A stretch of 64,000 nt of DNA from Diaminobutyricimonas aerilata (GTDB taxonomy: Bacteria > Actinomycetota > Actinomycetes > Actinomycetales > Microbacteriaceae). A program made the position numbers and the translations under genes. Positions 16,180 to 23,872 of this stretch are shown here, one piece after another. Each line of letters begins with the position of its first letter. The stretch's first letter is position 1. Below the pieces are notes generated by a model that worked only from the letters and a program-made list of their open reading frames with translations, had not been told where the DNA came from and did no database searches. The stretch covers positions 2,503,304 through 2,567,303 of the forward strand of contig NZ_PGFF01000001.1 of the NCBI RefSeq assembly GCF_002797715.1, written 5' to 3'.

Positions 16180-17163
16180 ATGCGGATCCTGACGTGGACG
16201 GTGCACGGCTCGTACGCGAACTCCCTCGTGCGCGGCGAGCACGAGTATCTGCTGCCCTGGACGGCGGAGGGCGGACCGTTCTCGAGCGGCCGCGGCGGCT
16301 ACGACGAGCACTGGCCCCCGCAGGCGCAGAACGCGCCGGTGGAGCACCTGCGCGACGCGCACGTCGACGTCGTGGTGCTGCAGCGCATGGAGGAGCTCGA
16401 CCTCGCGGAGACGTGGCTCGGCCGGCGCATGGGACGCGACGTTCCGGCCGTGTACATCGAGCACAACACGCCCCGCGGCGATGTGACCGGCATGCGGCAT
16501 CCGCTCGCCGACCGCGACGACATCCCCATCGTGCACGTCACCCACTTCAACGCGGCGTTCTGGGACAACGGCGTCGCCCCGACCTTCGTCATCGAACACG
16601 GCGTCGAGGACCCCGGCCACCTCTACACCGGCGAGATCCCACACCTGGGCGTCGCCATCAACGAACCCGCCCGGCGGTTGCGCGTCACCGGCGCGGACCT
16701 GCTGCCCCGGTTCGCGCGAGCCGGCCGCATCGACCTGTTCGGCATCGACGGCGAGAAGCTCGCCGACGTGGTCGGACTCGGGCCGGACCGGCTCACGCAC
16801 GTCGGCGACATCCCGCTCTCGAGGATGCACCCGCAACTCGCGCGCCGGCGCGTCTACGTGCATCCGAATCGCTGGACCTCGCTCGGACTCGCGTTGCTCG
16901 AGGCGATGCACCTCGGCATGCCCGTCGTGGCGTTCGGGTCCACGGAGGCGGCTCGAGCGGTCCCCGCGGAGGCCGGCGTCGTCTCGACCGATGTGGACGA
17001 GCTGACCCGGGTCGCGGCGCGGCTGCTCGCCGATCCCGCCGAAGCCGCCGCGCGCGGGGCAGCCGCGCGCGCCCACGCGCTCGAGCACTACGGACTGGAT
17101 CGCTTCCTGCGGGATTGGGACGCGGTGCTCGGCGAGGTGGCGAGCCGATCGCTCGCCGCCTGA
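16180..17163 (+). CDS. glycosyltransferase, GT4-like
   Basis: 327 residues, ATG preceded by GGAGGTGTC. The protein has a GT-B layout: an N-terminal acceptor domain with DVVVLQRMEELDLAETWLGRR and AVYIEHNTPRGDV, and a C-terminal donor domain with YVHPNRWTSLGLALLEAMHLGMPVVAFGSTEAARAV, which is the E-x7-E nucleotide-sugar motif of GT4 enzymes. It retains anomeric configuration; donor and acceptor are unknown. No signal or membrane helix, so it acts at the cytoplasmic side. The first residues (MRILTWTVHGSYANSLV) place the start confidently. A DUF2795 gene follows 38 bp later in the same direction. Confidence 0.85.
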   Translation: MRILTWTVHGSYANSLVRGEHEYLLPWTAEGGPFSSGRGGYDEHWPPQAQNAPVEHLRDAHVDVVVLQRMEELDLAETWLGRRMGRDVPAVYIEHNTPRGDVTGMRHPLADRDDIPIVHVTHFNAAFWDNGVAPTFVIEHGVEDPGHLYTGEIPHLGVAINEPARRLRVTGADLLPRFARAGRIDLFGIDGEKLADVVGLGPDRLTHVGDIPLSRMHPQLARRRVYVHPNRWTSLGLALLEAMHLGMPVVAFGSTEAARAVPAEAGVVSTDVDELTRVAARLLADPAEAAARGAAARAHALEHYGLDRFLRDWDAVLGEVASRSLAA

Positions 17164-17201
17164 TCGCGCCACCCGGCGCAACCGACAGAAAGGGCATCCG
17201 A

Positions 17202-17393
17202 ATGGCTGACGTGAATCCGATCGAATTGCAGAAGCACCTGGGCGGGGTCGACTACCCCGCGTCGAAGGACGACCTCGTGAAGGCCGCGGAGGGCAACGGC
17301 GCCGACGACGAGACGTTGGAGGCGCTGCGTGCACTCCCCGACCAGGAGTACGGCGCCCCCACCGACGTCACCAAGGCCGTCTCCGGCAACTGA
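17202..17393 (+). CDS. DUF2795 small protein
   Basis: 63 residues, MADVNPIELQKHLGGVDYPASKDDLVKAAEGNGADDETLEALRALPDQEYGAPTDV in outline, matching the DUF2795 pattern in which a helix-rich unit starts with (I/L)QKxLxG(V/I)DYPAxKxxLV and ends with ALPDxxY. It may be a small DNA- or protein-binding module; no function is established. AGAAAGG precedes the ATG. It is probably co-transcribed with the flanking genes. Confidence 0.9.
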   Translation: MADVNPIELQKHLGGVDYPASKDDLVKAAEGNGADDETLEALRALPDQEYGAPTDVTKAVSGN

Positions 17394-17409
17394 GAGCGGG
17401 GCGGCGGCG

Positions 17410-18852
17410 ATGGAGTGGCCGATCAGCCATTGGTTCGACGCGCACGACTACGAGTTCGCCCGTCTCGTGCTGCAACGCGGCGTCGCCGCGGTTTACGTCG
17501 TCGCCTTCCTGTCGACCGCCGCCCAGTTCCGCCCCCTCCTCGGGGAGCGCGGGCTGCTGCCCGTCCCCGAGCTGCTGGAACGCGCGCGTCACCTGCGCGG
17601 ACCGACCCTGTTCCGCTGGCGGTACTCCGACCGGATGCTGCTCGTCGTCGCGTGGACGGGCGTCGCGATCGCGGCCTCGCTCGTGCTCGGCCTGCCGCAG
17701 CTCGGACCGCCGTGGGTGCCGATGCTCGCGTTCCTCGCGCTGTGGTTCCTCTACCTCTCGATCGTCAACGTGGGGCAGACGTTCTACGGGTTCGGTTGGG
17801 AGATGCTGCTCGTCGAGGCCGGCTTCACGGTCGCGTTCCTCGGCTCCGATCAGGTGCCGCCGCCGCTGCCGGTGCTCGTGCTCGTCGTCTGGCTCGTGTT
17901 CCGCCTCGAGTTCGGCGCCGGGATGATCAAGATGCGCGGCGACCGGGTGTGGCGCGACCTGACGGCGCTGTACTACCACCACGAGACGCAGCCGATGCCG
18001 AACCCGGTGAGCCGGTTCGCGCACCTGCTGCCGAAGCCCATCCACCGCCTCGAGGTGGTCGGCAACCACATCGCCCAGCTCGTCGTGCCGTTCCTGCTCT
18101 TCGTGCCCGGATGGGTCGGCAGCATCGCCGCGCTCGTCGTCATCGCCACCCAGTTGTGGCTCGTGATCAGCGGCAACTTCGCCTGGCTCAACGTGCTCAC
18201 GATCGTGCTCGCGTTCGCGCCGATCACCGACTCGTTCATGCACGCCGTCATCCCGGCCGCCCCGCTCGACTGGGGCTCCGGCACCACGTCGCCGCTGTGG
18301 TGGATGATCGTCGTCGGCATCGTGACGGTCGGCATCCTCGTGCTCTCGTGGCCGGCGCTGCGCAACCTGTTCTCGCGCCGGCAGCTGATGAACGCGGCGT
18401 TCAACCGGCTCAACCTCGGCAACGCGTACGGCGCCTTCGGCAGCGTGACGCGCGAGCGCTACGAGGTCGTCGTCGAGGGCACCCGCGACGAGAACCCGCG
18501 CTCGGCCGAGTGGCTCGAGTACGAGTTCAAGGGCAAACCGGGCGACGTGCGACGCACCCCGCGCCAGTTCGCCCCGTACCACCTGCGGCTCGACTGGCTC
18601 ATGTGGTTCCTCGCGCTCGGTTCGCCTGGCGAGCAGTGGTTCATCCCGTTCCTCGCGAAGCTGCTCGAGGCCGACCGGACGACTCTGCGGTTGTTGCGGC
18701 GCGATCCGTTCGACGGCGAGCGCCCGCGCTGGGTGCGGGCACGGCTGTACCTCTACCGTTTCAGCACGCGCGAGGAGAAGCGCCGGACGGGCGCCGTGTG
18801 GGTGCGCGAGCCCGTCGGCGAGTACGCGCGGCCGATGTCGCTGCGGCGCTGA
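17410..18852 (+). CDS. lipase maturation factor family membrane protein
   Basis: 480 residues with about nine to ten hydrophobic helices in the first 330 residues and a soluble C-terminal domain (about 345-480). Conserved LMF features include RFEFGAGMIKMRGD-like sequence (FRLEFGAGMIKMRGDRVWRDLTALYYHHETQPMP near 180) and the C-terminal YEFKGKPGDVRRTPRQFAPYHLRLDWLMWFLALG. In vertebrates LMF1 is an ER protein needed to fold lipases; bacterial members are unstudied and probably sit in the cytoplasmic membrane. The ATG at 17410 is preferred because it opens directly with MEWPISHWFDAHDYEFARL; an in-frame start 27 codons earlier would lie inside the DUF2795 gene. Confidence 0.88.
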   Translation: MEWPISHWFDAHDYEFARLVLQRGVAAVYVVAFLSTAAQFRPLLGERGLLPVPELLERARHLRGPTLFRWRYSDRMLLVVAWTGVAIAASLVLGLPQLGPPWVPMLAFLALWFLYLSIVNVGQTFYGFGWEMLLVEAGFTVAFLGSDQVPPPLPVLVLVVWLVFRLEFGAGMIKMRGDRVWRDLTALYYHHETQPMPNPVSRFAHLLPKPIHRLEVVGNHIAQLVVPFLLFVPGWVGSIAALVVIATQLWLVISGNFAWLNVLTIVLAFAPITDSFMHAVIPAAPLDWGSGTTSPLWWMIVVGIVTVGILVLSWPALRNLFSRRQLMNAAFNRLNLGNAYGAFGSVTRERYEVVVEGTRDENPRSAEWLEYEFKGKPGDVRRTPRQFAPYHLRLDWLMWFLALGSPGEQWFIPFLAKLLEADRTTLRLLRRDPFDGERPRWVRARLYLYRFSTREEKRRTGAVWVREPVGEYARPMSLRR

Positions 18853-18895
18853 CCCGGGCGCGCTTCGAGCCCGGGTCGGCCCGGGTGGCGACGCC

Positions 18896-19306
18896 TCAGG
18901 CGCGCTTCGACCGCATCGCGCGGGTCTGGGTGAGCGCGGGGTCCGTCTCGAGTCGGCGGTACTCCTCCGACCCGACCGGCACGAGAGCGACCCGTCCCTG
19001 CGCGTCGTGATGCAGTCCCCATCCGTACCGTTTGCCGAGGGGCGACGACCGCAGGCACGCCTGGCTGCGGGCGAAGAAACGCTCGCGCTCGACGGCGCGC
19101 TCGGGCTCGGGGATGCCCTGACGTTCGGCGTGCACTGCGAACAGCACGTCGTCGGAGGTCGATCCGTACGGATGCGCGGCGATCAGCTCGTACTGAAGCT
19201 GCGCGACGGTCGGCTTGTCGCCGCGCGCCGCGGGCGCCTCCGCCGAGGCGACGGGGCAGTCCGGTGCGATCGCGATGAACGTGTCGTAGTAGTTCGTGGT
19301 TCCCAT
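18896..19306 (-). CDS. DUF6157-like protein
   Basis: 136 residues. MGTTNYYDTFIAIAPDCP, TVAQLQYELIAAHPYGSTSDDVLFAVHAERQGI and a basic end match the DUF6157 pattern (NYYxTFI...DCP...LQYEMI...HPY...DVLFxVHA). No function is known; the protein looks cytoplasmic. ATG at 19306 has AGGAGGC upstream. It is oriented like alkB, but inverted CCTGAGCCTGTCGAAG repeats fill the space in between. Confidence 0.8.
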   Translation of the reverse strand: MGTTNYYDTFIAIAPDCPVASAEAPAARGDKPTVAQLQYELIAAHPYGSTSDDVLFAVHAERQGIPEPERAVERERFFARSQACLRSSPLGKRYGWGLHHDAQGRVALVPVGSEEYRRLETDPALTQTRAMRSKRA

Positions 19307-19396
19307 GTGCCTCCTCCTGACGCCAGTGTGCCGCGGCGGTGGCGACGACGTCTTGCACATTTCCGACGGACGCCGAGGCCCAGCGCGGGCCGCACG

Positions 19397-19450
19397 CTGA
19401 GCCTGTCGAAGCGGGTCGTACGGCAGGTCCCTTCGACAGGCTCAGGGACC
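19397..19450. repeat. inverted pair of CTGAGCCTGTCGAAG motifs
   Basis: CTGAGCCTGTCGAAG (19397-19411) and its exact complement CTTCGACAGGCTCAG (19431-19445) can form a 15-bp stem. It lies downstream of alkB (minus strand) and may stop transcription. Confidence 0.8.
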
Positions 19451-19480
19451 GGGAACGCTCAGGGACCGGACTGGGACGGG

Positions 19481-20185
19481 TCAGGCGGTGCGATCGGTGA
19501 AACCGACGACCGGCCGTCCGTAGGTGAAGCCGCCCGGACGGCGCTCCGGGGCGCCGCTGCGGGCGTACGCGGGACGGAACTGCACGCTCACGCGCGGGCC
19601 GACCGCCTTCGCCGTCTTCAGCACGGCGTGCTCGTGCGTGCGTTGGCAGCTGCCGCCCATGACGAGCAGGTCGCCGTGTCCGACCGGGAAGCGCATGACC
19701 TCTCCCCCGCCCTTGGGACGGATCGCGAGGCTGCGCGGGGATCCGAGCGACAGGATGCCGATGCGGGTGTCGTTCATGCTGTCGCGGGCGACGTAGTCGC
19801 CGTGCCAGGCCACGCTGTCGTTGCCGTTGCGGTAGAAGCAGAGCCCGGCCGTCGCGAACTCGTCGAGTCGGCCCGCCCGGTAGTACCGGTTGAGCGCGCC
19901 GCGCGCCTCGGTGAGCGCCGGATCGGGCAACGGATCGCCGTCGCCGTACGAGCTCACGAGTCGCGGCACGTCGACGACGCGGTCGTACATCTCGCGGCGA
20001 TCCGCCCGCCACGGCACCGTCTCGACGAGACGCTGGAACAGCCCGTCGGAATCCTTCGCCCAGCCCGGCAGCACGTCGACCCACGCGCCCGCACCGAGTT
20101 CGATGCGACGCATGGCGCTCAACTCGCCGAACGTGGCCGGGGCATCCGGCTCGTCGAAGAGCGAGGCCTGGAACGCGATGCTCAT
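19481..20185 (-). CDS. alkB: AlkB-type DNA/RNA dealkylating dioxygenase
   Basis: The 234-residue protein is a 2-oxoglutarate/Fe(II) dioxygenase: AWHGDYVARD holds the Fe ligands H128 and D130, QRTHEHAV holds the third His (probably H186), and RVSVQFRP holds R198 and R204 that bind 2-oxoglutarate. SLGSPRSLAIRPKGGGE and HGDLLVMGGSCQ are typical of AlkB. It removes methyl groups from 1-methyladenine and 3-methylcytosine by oxidation. The start is ATG 20185: an alternative GTG at 20206 lies inside a perfect LexA box (20199-20214), and TAGGCT (20198-20193) places a leaderless transcript at this ATG. Most likely an SOS gene here. Confidence 0.92.
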   Translation of the reverse strand: MSIAFQASLFDEPDAPATFGELSAMRRIELGAGAWVDVLPGWAKDSDGLFQRLVETVPWRADRREMYDRVVDVPRLVSSYGDGDPLPDPALTEARGALNRYYRAGRLDEFATAGLCFYRNGNDSVAWHGDYVARDSMNDTRIGILSLGSPRSLAIRPKGGGEVMRFPVGHGDLLVMGGSCQRTHEHAVLKTAKAVGPRVSVQFRPAYARSGAPERRPGGFTYGRPVVGFTDRTA

Positions 20186-20192
20186 GCGGGCG

Positions 20193-20198
20193 AGCCTA
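20193..20198 (-). promoter_or_regulatory. -10 box of alkB
   Basis: TAGGCT, then 7 nt, then ATG (20185). It abuts the LexA box. Confidence 0.6.
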
Positions 20199-20214
20199 TC
20201 GAACACGTGTTCGA
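20199..20214. promoter_or_regulatory. LexA (SOS) box of alkB
   Basis: TCGAACACGTGTTCGA is a perfect 16-bp palindrome and an exact fit to the actinobacterial/Gram-positive LexA consensus TCGAAC-N4-GTTCGA. It covers the space just upstream of the alkB -10. Confidence 0.85.
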
Positions 20215-20248
20215 ACGTCGAGCCCTTGGCGCGATGCCGTCCGGGGTG

Positions 20249-20303
20249 GTCCCTTCGACAGGCTCAGGGACCGACAGGCTCGGGGACCGACAGGTTCAGG
20301 GAC
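20249..20303. repeat. CCTTCGACAGGCTCAGGGAC motif with 16-bp tandem copies
   Basis: One full motif (20249-20271) is followed by two further 16-bp units beginning CGACAGG (20272-20287, 20288-20303), with one change each. It lies between the 3' end of the ABC transporter operon and the alkB promoter. Confidence 0.8.
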
Positions 20304-20313
20304 CGGAGGCTCC

Positions 20314-21927
20314 TCAGGCGATGTTGCGGCGCAGGGGGTCGGGGATGGCGGCGAGCAGCTCGCGCGTGTACTCGTGCTGCGGGTAGTCGGTCACCTGCTC
20401 GGTCGGGCCGCTCTCGACCACCCGTCCGTTCTCGAGCACGATCGTCTCGTGCGCGAGCGACCGCGCCGAGAGCAGGTCGTGGGTGATGTAGAGCATCCCG
20501 AGATCGCGCTCGTCGACGAGTTTGCGCAGCAGCTCGAGGATCTCCGCGCGGATCGACACGTCCAGGCTCGAGACCGGTTCGTCCGCGACGAGGATCTCCG
20601 GATTCGGCGCGAGCGCCCGGGCGATCACGACGCGCTGGCGCTGCCCGCCGGAGAGCTGGTGCGGCAGCTTGTCGATGAACCGCGACGCGGGGGTGAGTCC
20701 GACCTGCTCGAGCAGCTGCTCGGCACGGAGGCGCACGTCCTTGCCGGTGACCCCGCCGTAGTTGAGCAGCGGACGCGAGAGCGTGTACGCGACCGTGCGC
20801 GTCGGGTTGAGCGAGGAGTACGGGTCTTGGAACACGTACTGCGCTCGCTGCCGGTAGTCCCGCAGCGCGCGCCCGCGCAACTGCTCGACGTGCACTCCCC
20901 CGGCGACGACCGAACCCGAATCCGGCCGTTCGATGCCGATGAGGATGCGCGCGAGCGTCGACTTGCCCGACCCGCTCTGGCCCACGAGGGCCGTCACGCG
21001 CCCGGTGCGCAACCGCAGCGACACGTCGTCGAGGGCCTGCACCGTCGACTTCGTGCGCCCGCGACCGGTCGCGTAGCGCTTCGACAGGCCCGTCACCTCG
21101 AGCAGCGTGTCGTCGTGCTCGGCGGTGCGCCGCAGCGCCGTCTCCCGCGATGCGGCGTACGCGCCGAGGAGCTTGCGGGTGTACTCGTGCTGCGGGGCCG
21201 CGAGCAGCTGCCGGGCGCCGTTCTCCTCGACGATCTCGCCGCGGTACATCACGAGCACCCGGTCGGCGATCTCGAGCACCGTGCCGATGTCGTGGCTGAT
21301 GAACAGCACCGCGAAGCCGAAGCGCCCCTGCAGTTCGCGCAACCGGTCGAGGATGCGGCGCTGCACGAGCACGTCGAGCCCGGTCGTCGGCTCGTCGAGC
21401 ACGACGAGCCGCGGGTGCAACGCGAGCGCGAGGGCGAGCGCGACCCGCTGCTTCATGCCGCCGGAGAGCTCGTGCGGATACGCGCGCAGCACGTGCGCGT
21501 CGAGCGAGACCATCTCGAGCAGCTCGGCCGCCCGCGCCTTCTCGTCCCCGGAGCCCTCGGCATCCGGATGCGCTCGGAACGTCTCGGAGAACTGCTCGCC
21601 GATCGTGATGACCGGGTTGAGCGAGTTCATGCTCGACTGGAACACGGTCGACAGCCGCACCCAGCGCAGGCGCCGCAACTCCTCGTCGCCGAGGGTGGAG
21701 AGGTCGCGTCCGTCGAAATGGACCGTGCCGCCGATCTGCTTCGCCGGCTTGTCGAGCAGCTGCAGGATCGCGTTGCCGAGCGTCGACTTGCCGCTGCCGC
21801 TCTCGCCGACGAGGCCGACGAACTCCCCCGGATCCACGTCGAACGAGACCCCGCGCACCGCGTCGTGGGGATCCTGGTCGCGCGGCGTGTAGCGCACCGA
21901 CAGGTCGCGCACCTCGAGCAGAGCCAT
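20314..21927 (-). CDS. dipeptide/oligosaccharide ABC transporter ATPase, two fused domains (DppD-DppF type)
   Basis: 537 residues with two complete ABC domains. Domain 1 (about 1-265) has Walker A GESGSGKST, signature LSGGMKQR and Walker B LVVLDEPTTGLD. Domain 2 (about 270-537) has GQSGSGKST, LSGGQRQR and ILVADEPVSSLD. Each ends with the peptide-family PQHEYTRxLL motif. It powers uptake by the permeases encoded upstream. Two ATGs are possible. That at 21933 overlaps the permease stop but touches the Shine-Dalgarno; that at 21927 lies 6 nt after GGGAGGA and is preferred. Fusion of the two ATPases is common in actinobacteria. Confidence 0.93.
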   Translation of the reverse strand: MALLEVRDLSVRYTPRDQDPHDAVRGVSFDVDPGEFVGLVGESGSGKSTLGNAILQLLDKPAKQIGGTVHFDGRDLSTLGDEELRRLRWVRLSTVFQSSMNSLNPVITIGEQFSETFRAHPDAEGSGDEKARAAELLEMVSLDAHVLRAYPHELSGGMKQRVALALALALHPRLVVLDEPTTGLDVLVQRRILDRLRELQGRFGFAVLFISHDIGTVLEIADRVLVMYRGEIVEENGARQLLAAPQHEYTRKLLGAYAASRETALRRTAEHDDTLLEVTGLSKRYATGRGRTKSTVQALDDVSLRLRTGRVTALVGQSGSGKSTLARILIGIERPDSGSVVAGGVHVEQLRGRALRDYRQRAQYVFQDPYSSLNPTRTVAYTLSRPLLNYGGVTGKDVRLRAEQLLEQVGLTPASRFIDKLPHQLSGGQRQRVVIARALAPNPEILVADEPVSSLDVSIRAEILELLRKLVDERDLGMLYITHDLLSARSLAHETIVLENGRVVESGPTEQVTDYPQHEYTRELLAAIPDPLRRNIA

Positions 21928-21929
21928 GG

Positions 21930-22871
21930 TCATTCCTCCCGCAGGTGCGGGTTGCTGAGCGCATCCACACCGAAGTTGATGAGCGTGAAGCTCGTGATGA
22001 GCAGCGCGAGCGCGAGACCGGGCGCGACGAGCCACGCCCACTGCCCGATGAGCAGCGCCCCGCCGATCGACGCCTGGTTGAGCATCGTGCCCCAGCTCGT
22101 GGTCTGCGGATCGCCGAGGCCGAGGAAGGAGAGACCCGCCTCGCCGCCGATCGCCCCGAGCGCCGCGCCCATGAACCCGACCACGATGAGCGAGCTCATG
22201 TTCGGCATGATCTCGCGCACGATGATGCGCCAGGTGCCGTCGCCGGCGAGCTTCGCAGCGGTGACGTAGTCGCGGGTGCGCAACGTCATCACCTGCGACC
22301 GCTTGATGCGGGCGCCGTACGCCCAGCCCGTGACGCTGATCACGATGATGATGAGCCACAACCCGCGCACCGGCGAGTACGAGGCGAGCGTCACCATGAG
22401 CGGCAGCACCGGCACGACGAGGCCGAGGTTGATGAAGAAGCTCAGCACGTCGTCGACGATCCCCTGCCGGTAGCCGGCGAGCAGTCCGATCGCGAGGCCG
22501 ATGATCGTGGAGATCACGCCCGCGACGATGCCGACGATCATCGAGGTCTGCGCACCCCAGATGAGCTGGCTGAGGATGTCCTCGCCCTTGTTGGTCGTGC
22601 CGAGCCAGAACTCCGCGGTCGGGTCGAGGCTCGGCGCCCCGACCGTCTCCCTCGGCGCGTACGGCGCGATCACCGGGGCGAGCAGCGCGATGAGCGCGAA
22701 CCCGAGCACCATGAACATGCCGACCCGGCACTTCACGTCGCGCCAGAGCACGACGAACCAGCCGGGGACGCGCCGCTTGCTCGCGATCTCGGCGAGCGCC
22801 GCGCCCGCATCCTCGCCCTGCGGGGTGGGCCCGAGCGCTCCGGTGCCGCCTCCCGTGGTCATGCTGCTCAT
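21930..22871 (-). CDS. family-5 ABC transporter permease (DppC type)
   Basis: 313 residues with an N-terminal cytoplasmic tail and six predicted membrane helices. The first helix region (MFMVLGFALIALLAPVIAPYAPRE), the periplasm-facing EFWLGTTNKGEDILSQLIWGAQTSM and the EAA loop DYVTAAKLAGDGTWRIIVREIMPN are hallmarks of DppC/OppC. GGEAGLSFLGLGDPQTTSWG is the conserved C-terminal family motif. It overlaps the DppB gene by 4 bp (ATGA, 22868-22871) and the ATPase by its stop, so all are one unit. Confidence 0.93.
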   Translation of the reverse strand: MSSMTTGGGTGALGPTPQGEDAGAALAEIASKRRVPGWFVVLWRDVKCRVGMFMVLGFALIALLAPVIAPYAPRETVGAPSLDPTAEFWLGTTNKGEDILSQLIWGAQTSMIVGIVAGVISTIIGLAIGLLAGYRQGIVDDVLSFFINLGLVVPVLPLMVTLASYSPVRGLWLIIIVISVTGWAYGARIKRSQVMTLRTRDYVTAAKLAGDGTWRIIVREIMPNMSSLIVVGFMGAALGAIGGEAGLSFLGLGDPQTTSWGTMLNQASIGGALLIGQWAWLVAPGLALALLITSFTLINFGVDALSNPHLREE

Positions 22872-23863
22872 GCGTCCACCTTCCGTCGCACGCGGGGATC
22901 GAGCACTCCGTACATGAAGTCGGCGAGCAGGTTGGCCACCAGCACACCCACCGTCGTGAGCAGGAACAGCGTCTGCATGAGCGGGTAGTCGCGGTTCGAC
23001 ACCGCCTCGAGCAGCAGCCGGCCGAGTCCCGGGTAGTTGAAGATCGTCTCGACGAGCAGGGTGCCGCCGAGCAGGCCGCCGAGGGAGATCGCGAATCCGG
23101 TCACGCTCGGCAGGATCGCGATGCGGGCACCGTAGGTGAGGGCGATGCGCCGCTCGCCCAGCCCGCGCGCCTTCGCCAGGCGGGTGAAGTCCTCACCGAG
23201 GGTCTGCACCATGTTGTTGCGCATGGCGAGGATCCAGCCGATCGGACCGGTGATGAGCAGCGACAGCGCCGGGAGCACCGAGTGCTGGAACGCGTCCGAG
23301 ATGAACGTGAAGTTCCACCCCGGCGCAGAACCGCCGCCGTAGCCGCCACCCTCGGGGAACCAGCCGAGCTGGAACGCGAAGACGTAGATCAGCAGCAGCG
23401 CGATCCAGAAGAACGGCAGCGTGCCGAGGAACGTCGAGCCGAGGGTGAACACCGAGTCGACGCGGGTGCCCCGCCGGTAGGCGGCCCACGTGCCGAGGAG
23501 TGTTCCGACGATGAACGAGATGATCGTCGTCACACCGACGAGCACGACGGTCCAGGGCAGAGCCTGCCCGATGACCTCCGACACGGTGTACGGGAAGTAC
23601 GTGTACGAGACGCCGAACTCCCCGCGGAACACCGCCCCGATGTACTGCCCGTACTGCACGAGGATGTTCTCGCCGCTGATGCCGAGCATGAGGCGCACCG
23701 CCTCCACCTGGGCGGGGTCGATCGCGGTGTCCTGCCCGCCGAGGCGACGCAGGATCGCCTCGGCGGGGTCCCCCGGCTGCAGCCGGGGGATCAGGAAGTT
23801 CAGCGTGATCGCGGCCCACAGGGTGCCGAGGAAGAACGCGAACCTGCGCAGGAAGTAGCCCAT
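22868..23863 (-). CDS. family-5 ABC transporter permease (DppB type)
   Basis: 331 residues, six predicted membrane helices. MGYFLRRFAFFLGTLWAAITLNFLIPRLQPGDP is the typical DppB/OppB start. The EAA motif region is DFTRLAKARGLGERRIALTYGARIAILPSVT and the last part GGTLLVETIFNYPGLGRLLLEAVSNRDYPLMQ is nearly invariant in the family. It pairs with the DppC-type subunit. The ATG has AGGAGCG upstream and follows the binding-protein gene by 9 bp. Confidence 0.93.
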   Translation of the reverse strand: MGYFLRRFAFFLGTLWAAITLNFLIPRLQPGDPAEAILRRLGGQDTAIDPAQVEAVRLMLGISGENILVQYGQYIGAVFRGEFGVSYTYFPYTVSEVIGQALPWTVVLVGVTTIISFIVGTLLGTWAAYRRGTRVDSVFTLGSTFLGTLPFFWIALLLIYVFAFQLGWFPEGGGYGGGSAPGWNFTFISDAFQHSVLPALSLLITGPIGWILAMRNNMVQTLGEDFTRLAKARGLGERRIALTYGARIAILPSVTGFAISLGGLLGGTLLVETIFNYPGLGRLLLEAVSNRDYPLMQTLFLLTTVGVLVANLLADFMYGVLDPRVRRKVDA

Positions 23864-23872
23864 GGGGCGCTC

